Shown here: in pieces, positions 59,842-64,000 of the stretch
Position numbering within the stretch: position 1 is the first letter of the stretch
How the letters are laid out: the number at the start of each line of letters is the position of its first letter
NCBI GenBank assembly: GCA_900545405.1
Contig: UQYT01000004.1
Span: forward strand, 26,813 to 90,812
Source: an uncultured Eubacteriales bacterium
GTDB lineage: Bacteria > Bacillota > Clostridia > Oscillospirales > Oscillospiraceae
Length of the DNA: 64,000 bases
Reading direction: 5' to 3'
The notes under the pieces: model-generated
What the model was told of the DNA's origin: nothing
Database searches by the model: none
The model's input: only the letters and a program-made list of their open reading frames with translations
Made by a program: the position numbers and the translations under genes

Positions 59842-60621
59842 ATGGAGCTCAAAAAGATATGGATGTCGCCGGACACGGGCAGGGGCAGCCGGTTCGCGCG
59901 GCGCACGGTCGGCGGCGTTCTTGGGATAGCCCTGCTCATGCTGCTGCTCATCGGCGGCGGAATCTGGCTGTCCTTTCGGTTCGGCCTGCCGCGGGAGCTC
60001 TTTGCCGCCGTGCTCTGCTTCGGCGTGACGGCGCTGGCTGCGGCGCTGGCCGTGCTGCTGGGGCGGCGCAGCCTGCAGGACGCCACGGTCTTTTTTCTCA
60101 CGGCGGATGACCGGCTCTATGCTCTCGACGCCAGAGGAGCGGTGCGCTTCGGGCACGGGGCTGTGGGCTTCGCTGCCGGGGCGGCTGAGGTGCAGGAGCT
60201 CCTGCGCGGCATTGCCGACGGGCGCAGTCTGCCCTCGTCCGCCGACGAGCTGCTCAAGGTCGAGCGGCTCAGGGAAAATCGTAGCCACTATGTAATAAAG
60301 TGCCGGGTGCGCCGCCGGGGCGGGCGGGTCTTCACACGCGCATACTTCCTCGTCAAGGGCTATGAGGACGAGGACGAGCTGCTGCGTCAGCTGGAGCTCC
60401 GGCGCCGCTGGGATGCTGAGCTCGAGTTCGCCGAGAGCCGGACGCCCCTCCGCCTGCTCATCTGCGTGCTGGTCTTTGCAGGCTTTGCCGCGCTGTGCGT
60501 GTTCAGCCACCCCGCTGTCGCCCGGCTGCCGGAGGGCATCTACTTCCCCTGCCTTGCCGCCGCGTTTGCGGCGCTCTTCGGCGCGGTGTATTTCGGCATT
60601 CTCCTGCGCCTGGGAGAGTGA
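59842..60621 (+). CDS. Unknown membrane protein with four helices
   Basis: A 259-aa protein with two N-terminal helices (about residues 24-70, GVLGIALLMLLLIGGGIWLS and AAVLCFGVTALAAALAVLL), a charged ~110-aa soluble middle, and two C-terminal helices (LLICVLVFAGFAALCVF, PCLAAAFAALFGAVYFGILL). I recognise no family. The middle has RENRSHYVIKCRVRRRGGRV and FTRAYFLVKGYEDEDELLRQ, possibly a small PH-like fold. It has its own promoter and terminator, and sits next to the kinase cluster without obvious sequence links. Confidence 0.7.
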   Translation: MELKKIWMSPDTGRGSRFARRTVGGVLGIALLMLLLIGGGIWLSFRFGLPRELFAAVLCFGVTALAAALAVLLGRRSLQDATVFFLTADDRLYALDARGAVRFGHGAVGFAAGAAEVQELLRGIADGRSLPSSADELLKVERLRENRSHYVIKCRVRRRGGRVFTRAYFLVKGYEDEDELLRQLELRRRWDAELEFAESRTPLRLLICVLVFAGFAALCVFSHPAVARLPEGIYFPCLAAAFAALFGAVYFGILLRLGE

Positions 60622-60637
60622 GCGCTCCGGGAACAAA

Positions 60638-60667
60638 AATCCCGCGGAGGGAGACCTCCGCGGGATT
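60638..60667. terminator. Bidirectional terminator
   Basis: A 13-bp perfect stem AATCCCGCGGAGG / CCTCCGCGGGATT with a GAGA loop and T-run, between the membrane protein and the converging HxlR gene. Confidence 0.92.
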
Positions 60668-60675
60668 TTTTATAT

Positions 60676-61008
60676 TCACATCCGGTTCTCGTCGCCCCAG
60701 GTACACATCTGGTCCAGTATCGGGATGAGCGAGCGGCCGCGGTCGGTGAGGCTGTACTCCACCTTCGGAGGTATCTGCGGATACTCCTCGCGGTGGACCA
60801 GGCCGTCGGCCTCCAGCTCCTTGAGCGTGGCGCTCAGCGTCTTGTAGGAGATGGTGCGTATGTACTTCTTGAGCTCGTTGAAGCGCACCACGCCGAAATC
60901 CATCAGCGCGTAGAGGATGAACATCTTGTACTTCCCCTGTATCAGCGACATCGTGTAGCTGAAGCCCGTCTCCTCGAGTTTGGCGTCCTGAATGCAGTTC
61001 TTCTCCAT
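60676..61008 (-). CDS. HxlR-family transcriptional regulator
   Basis: A 110-aa winged-helix regulator. TMSLIQGKYKMFILYALMDF, GVVRFNELKKYIRTISYKTL and SATLKELEADGLVHREEYPQ match the HxlR/YodB domain. Cys5 near the N-terminus (MEKNCIQ) is in the place where thiol-sensing HxlR members have their redox Cys. AAGGAG precedes the ATG by 7 bases. It is divergent from the flavin reductase gene, with an inverted repeat between them, so it probably represses that gene in response to electrophiles or redox stress. Confidence 0.92.
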   Translation of the reverse strand: MEKNCIQDAKLEETGFSYTMSLIQGKYKMFILYALMDFGVVRFNELKKYIRTISYKTLSATLKELEADGLVHREEYPQIPPKVEYSLTDRGRSLIPILDQMCTWGDENRM

Positions 61009-61044
61009 ATTGCTCTCCTTCAGCGCAGTATATTACCTGATTGT

Positions 61045-61071
61045 AAGTATCGCACTTTGATGTGCGTACTT
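61045..61071. promoter_or_regulatory. Candidate HxlR operator
   Basis: AAGTATCGCAC and GTGCGTACTT form an imperfect inverted repeat (one extra base in the left arm) next to the flavin reductase -35. Confidence 0.5.
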
Positions 61072-61097
61072 GTAAAATCTACAATTCCAGATATGAT
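61070..61097 (+). promoter_or_regulatory. Promoter for the flavin reductase gene
   Basis: TTGTAA, 16 bases and TATGAT. The -35 abuts the candidate HxlR operator. Confidence 0.5.
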
Positions 61098-61151
61098 TAT
61101 AGTATCCTTTAAACCCAAAGTCAACCAAACGCAAAAAGAGCTGCATCAACT

Positions 61152-61616
61152 ATGAAAAACTTTGGAGTAAAGCCCTACCTCTTCCCGATGCCCACCTACA
61201 TGATTGGCACCTACAACGAGGACGACAGCGTGGACGTCATGATGATGGCCTGGGGCGGCATCTGCGCCGAGGACATGGTCGCGCTCAACCTGGAGTCCGA
61301 GCACAAGACCGTTGTGAACCTCGAGGCGAGGCGGGCCTTCACGCTGGCGGTGCCCGGCGTTGAAACGCTGGAGCAGTCCGACTTCCTCGGCATAGCCACG
61401 GCCAACAAGACGGCCGACAAGTTCGCGCGCAGCGGCCTGCACGCCGTCAAGAGCGAGCGCGTCGACGCCCCCGTCATCACCGAGTATCCTCTCACCCTCG
61501 AGTGCGAGGTGGTGGAGATGCAGAACCAGCCCTACGGCCGTACTCACCTGACCATGATCCAAAAAGTCCAGTATTCATGCGGGTTTTCGGGCTTCCATCT
61601 CTCAGTAAACCCATAG
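61152..61616 (+). pseudogene. Flavin reductase-family gene, 3' truncated at an element boundary
   Basis: The first ~130 residues are a normal flavin reductase (FMN-binding split barrel): FPMPTYMIGTYNEDDSVDVM, MAWGGICAEDMVALNLES, LAVPGVETLEQSDFLGIATA and LECEVVEMQNQPYG. Family members go on for about 50-60 residues from here. Instead the frame switches after YG to an unrelated tail (RTHLTMIQKVQY ...) and stops, just where lower-GC DNA with two integrase genes begins. The gene is read as interrupted by integration and its product is probably non-functional. The ATG has a weak ribosome site (AAAAAGAG). Confidence 0.75.
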
Positions 61617-61625
61617 GTAAACCCA
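61605..61625. repeat. Short direct repeat near the element end
   Basis: GTAAACCCA is present at 61605-61613 and 61617-61625, 12 bases apart, between the truncated flavin reductase and the first integrase. Possible recombinase arm-binding sites. Confidence 0.45.
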
Positions 61626-61651
61626 CGAAATCGCGAAATTTTTGGTGCCGT

Positions 61652-62863
61652 TTAACGCAGCCCGAATGCAGCATTCACAACGCTGCTTAATTCTTCTGGT
61701 TTATTATACTTGACTTTCGCATAGATGTCCATAGTCGTTTTGCTGTTCTCATGGCCTGCCAGATACTGCACCGTCTTAGGATCAACACCTTTGTAAATCA
61801 GATTGGTGATATAGGTGTGCCGCAGCATGTGCGGAGTCACCTTGAAGTCCATCGTATACACCAGCTTGGGATTATTCGGCTGATGCTCACCAAGCCTTGG
61901 CTTTATTCTATGCTTGATGGACTGTCCATTTACATAAGTGTAATAACAGCGTTCTGCGGTAGAACGGACTGTTATGTACTTCCAGGCCCTCACAAACTGT
62001 GTTTCCGTCAAAACAGTTCCCTTCGAATTCGAGATCACATATTCCGATTCTGATTTTTCCCTTGCTTCCTTGAGACAGGCTACCAGGCATTTGGGAATCG
62101 GAACATCTCGCTTCGCTGCCGGAGTCTTCAAAAGTGTGTTGACTACCGGTGCACCGCCTTCTACGTGCCATGCACGCCTTACGGAAATGTACGGTGTTTT
62201 TTCATCCAGGAATACACAGTCCCATTTCAATCCGAGAATCTCTTCTCTACGCAGTCCCGCGTACAAGCCGATCATCACGAAAACATACGGTGGAAGCTCA
62301 CGAATGCTATCCAGCAAAATGGCAGTCTGTTCATCCGTCAAAGCTTCGCGCCGTTTCGCAGGCTTTCCGCCTCTTGCACAAATCGTTTTGGATGGATTTT
62401 CTTTGATCACCTTGCTCTCTTCTGCCGAATTAAAAATGTTCTTAATCAGCATATTGAGCTGGCCATACATTCCGGAAGAACCTTTTGATAGCGGAACCAT
62501 CAGCAGCCGCAGGTCATCTGTGGTCACCTCATCCATATACATCTGTCCAATCGGCCCCACGATGTACCGATTCACCATCCGCTCGTATCCCTCCAACGTA
62601 TTGGTTCTTACCGTTCCAGACCGCATCAGCAGCCATTTTTCGCAGTACTCTTCCACGGTCGGATTCTCTCTGTGGAAAACCACTTCTGCAATTTTCTTCT
62701 GGGCATCTTCCACCCGGTCATATAATTCTTCGCGTGTCAGCCCATAAATCGCCACTCTCTTTCCGTCTGCATCTGTAATCCGGGTGCGGTAATACTGTAC
62801 CCCTTTCATCATCACTGTTCCGTATTCCGGAAGTTCAGCAGGGCGCTTTTTTCCTTTAGCCAT
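61652..62863 (-). CDS. Tyrosine recombinase/integrase (Tn916-like), first copy
   Basis: A 403-aa phage-type integrase. The N-terminal SAM-like/core-binding domain has TVEEYCEKWLLMRSGTVRTN and TLEGYERMVNRYIVGPIGQM. The catalytic domain has the Arg in GLRREEILGLKWD, HxxR in HMLRHTYITN, the later His in LAGHENSKTT and the nucleophile Tyr in MDIYAKVKYNKP. All catalytic residues are present. The ATG 62863 has GAGGAGGAG upstream. GC content is well below that of the chromosome, consistent with transfer. It lies at the element end next to the truncated flavin reductase and most likely acts there. Confidence 0.93.
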   Translation of the reverse strand: MAKGKKRPAELPEYGTVMMKGVQYYRTRITDADGKRVAIYGLTREELYDRVEDAQKKIAEVVFHRENPTVEEYCEKWLLMRSGTVRTNTLEGYERMVNRYIVGPIGQMYMDEVTTDDLRLLMVPLSKGSSGMYGQLNMLIKNIFNSAEESKVIKENPSKTICARGGKPAKRREALTDEQTAILLDSIRELPPYVFVMIGLYAGLRREEILGLKWDCVFLDEKTPYISVRRAWHVEGGAPVVNTLLKTPAAKRDVPIPKCLVACLKEAREKSESEYVISNSKGTVLTETQFVRAWKYITVRSTAERCYYTYVNGQSIKHRIKPRLGEHQPNNPKLVYTMDFKVTPHMLRHTYITNLIYKGVDPKTVQYLAGHENSKTTMDIYAKVKYNKPEELSSVVNAAFGLR

Positions 62864-62961
62864 GTGTTCTCCTCCTCGTCTATCTTCATACATTGGGTGT
62901 TGCTACTCTTATTATCATGGCGTACACCACTTCCTTCAAGGATGTCGAATGTATGTAAAAA

Positions 62962-62989
62962 GGGCAGGGATTTTTGACCATCCCTGCCC
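62962..62989 (-). terminator. Terminator of the upstream integrase
   Basis: A 9-bp perfect stem GGGCAGGGA / TCCCTGCCC with an 11-base loop; on the minus strand it is followed by TTTTT. It separates the two integrase genes. Confidence 0.8.
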
Positions 62990-63010
62990 CAAGTTTTTTC
63001 TGATTTACTC

Positions 63011-64000
63011 TTAATCCCACGATGCAAAAGCATCTTCAAGCACTCCTGCGAGCTGCTCTGGGCGATTATATTTCACCTTGGCGTAAATATCCATGGTGAT
63101 CTTGCTGCTTTCATGACCGGCAAGATACTGAACTGTCTTCGGATCAACCGAAGCATGAATCAGATTCGTAATATAGGTGTGCCGCAGCTGATGTGGAGTC
63201 ACCTCAAAGTCCAGACTGTAAACCACATTTCCATTGTGTGCTGCCTTTTGTCCCAGAACCGGCTTCACTGTATGCTTTACCCTCTTGCCATCTTCATAGC
63301 GATAATAGCAGCGTTCCTTGGTGGTACGGGTTACGATATATTGCCATAATCTCTTGAACTGCGTATAGGACAAAGGGTCTCCATCCCGGTTTGCAACCAC
63401 ATAATCCGATGTTGATGTCTTCTTCGCCTCTCTCAGACATTCCAGAAGATTGTCCGGAAGTGGGACGTTCCGATGCGCTGCCTTTGTTTTCAGCTCTGTC
63501 AGAATCACCGGACGATTATGCTCCGTATGCCAGGCTCTCCGAACGGTAAGGTACGGAGCCTCGCAATCAAGATACACCGAATCCCATTGAAGTCCGAGGA
63601 TTTCTTCTCTCCGCAATCCTGCGTACAGCCCCAGCATCACAAACACATACGGCGGCAAGCCGTAAATGGCATCCAGCAGCTTATCCACCTGCTCATCCGT
63701 AAGCGGGAGGCGGTCCTTCTGGGGAATCCCTCCCACATTCTTCTTCAGATAGATGGTCGGATTCTCATCAATGATCTTGCTCTCCATTGCTGCCGTAAAA
63801 ATACACTTATATATAACGTTCACCGATTTGTACACGGATGCCGACTTTTTTGATGCCGCCAGCAGTGCCAGGCGAATGTCATCTGCTGTTACATCTCCCA
63901 TATGCATATCGCCCAATGGCTTAATGATGTAGTTCTTCACTTTCGATGTATAGTCAATCAGCGTTGTCATCCTGATCTGTGCCGACTGCATCAGCAGCCA
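63011..64000 (-). CDS. Tyrosine recombinase/integrase, second copy (partial)
   Basis: A second tyrosine recombinase, close paralog of the first, running off the right edge. The 329 residues seen cover the core-binding domain (LLMQSAQIRMTTLIDYTSKV) and the whole catalytic domain: GLRREEILGLQWD, HQLRHTYITN, LAGHESSKIT and MDIYAKVKYNRP. Catalytic residues are intact. Two related integrases in tandem at one element end occur in some integrative elements, where both may be needed. A terminator lies between them, so they may have separate promoters. Confidence 0.92.
   Translation of the reverse strand, partial: WLLMQSAQIRMTTLIDYTSKVKNYIIKPLGDMHMGDVTADDIRLALLAASKKSASVYKSVNVIYKCIFTAAMESKIIDENPTIYLKKNVGGIPQKDRLPLTDEQVDKLLDAIYGLPPYVFVMLGLYAGLRREEILGLQWDSVYLDCEAPYLTVRRAWHTEHNRPVILTELKTKAAHRNVPLPDNLLECLREAKKTSTSDYVVANRDGDPLSYTQFKRLWQYIVTRTTKERCYYRYEDGKRVKHTVKPVLGQKAAHNGNVVYSLDFEVTPHQLRHTYITNLIHASVDPKTVQYLAGHESSKITMDIYAKVKYNRPEQLAGVLEDAFASWD

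Overview
The window is high-GC DNA from a spore-forming Firmicute. The gene content points to an anaerobic, probably butyrate-forming gut clostridium of the Oscillospiraceae type. The signs are SpoIIID, a butyryl/4-hydroxybutyrate-type CoA-transferase, 2-hydroxyacyl-CoA dehydratase subunits, purine-type molybdenum hydroxylases, many TTG/GTG starts behind strong Shine-Dalgarno sites, and no aerobic respiration genes. This placement is inferred from gene content only. No rRNA, tRNA, CRISPR array or riboswitch was recognised. No gene-free stretch exceeds about 300 bases; the longest is 40340-40623.

Layout. 1-3631 (minus): uvrB, a CapA-like lipoprotein and the 5' end of polA, with overlapping ends. 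3799-5667 (plus): sugar O-acetyltransferase, YoaK-like membrane protein and a low-molecular-weight tyrosine phosphatase. 5700-9095 (plus): an XpaC-TelA-LemA-TPM envelope cluster. 9164-12307 (minus): a polyferredoxin and a single-chain FAD-less xanthine dehydrogenase. 12508-13281: PhzF. 13346-19489 (minus): 921-aa flavoprotein, HypA, two 2-hydroxyacyl-CoA dehydratase-type subunits and a 55-aa membrane protein, divergent from a GntR regulator (19697-20398). 20514-23793: a BlaI repressor with two operators and two M56 metalloprotease paralogs. 23884-24132: spoIIID with a sigma-E-like promoter. 24164-28346: PHP phosphatase, YlmH, alanine symporter and Fe-alcohol dehydrogenase. 28552-29886: CoA-transferase. 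29944-34305: three-subunit xanthine dehydrogenase and divergent mocA. 34358-37941: SLC13 permease, TrmO, Fe-S aldo/keto reductase and a Gre factor. 37982-40339: SLH beta-helix surface protein with lower local GC. 40624-43175: ParB-like/BMP fusion and phosphoesterase. 43293-48880: sigma/anti-sigma pair, LysR, MATE, double flavodoxin and PadR.

49051-58490 is the most distinctive region. It encodes a phospho-signalling operon of a zinc-ribbon FHA protein, two PP2C phosphatases, a trypsin-FHA membrane fusion and two zinc-ribbon membrane kinases with different ectodomains. A conserved unknown (58546-59652) and a small membrane protein follow.

61152-64000: an HxlR-controlled flavin reductase gene loses its normal 3' end next to two tandem tyrosine recombinase genes of lower GC. 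This looks like the left end of an integrated element that continues past the window.
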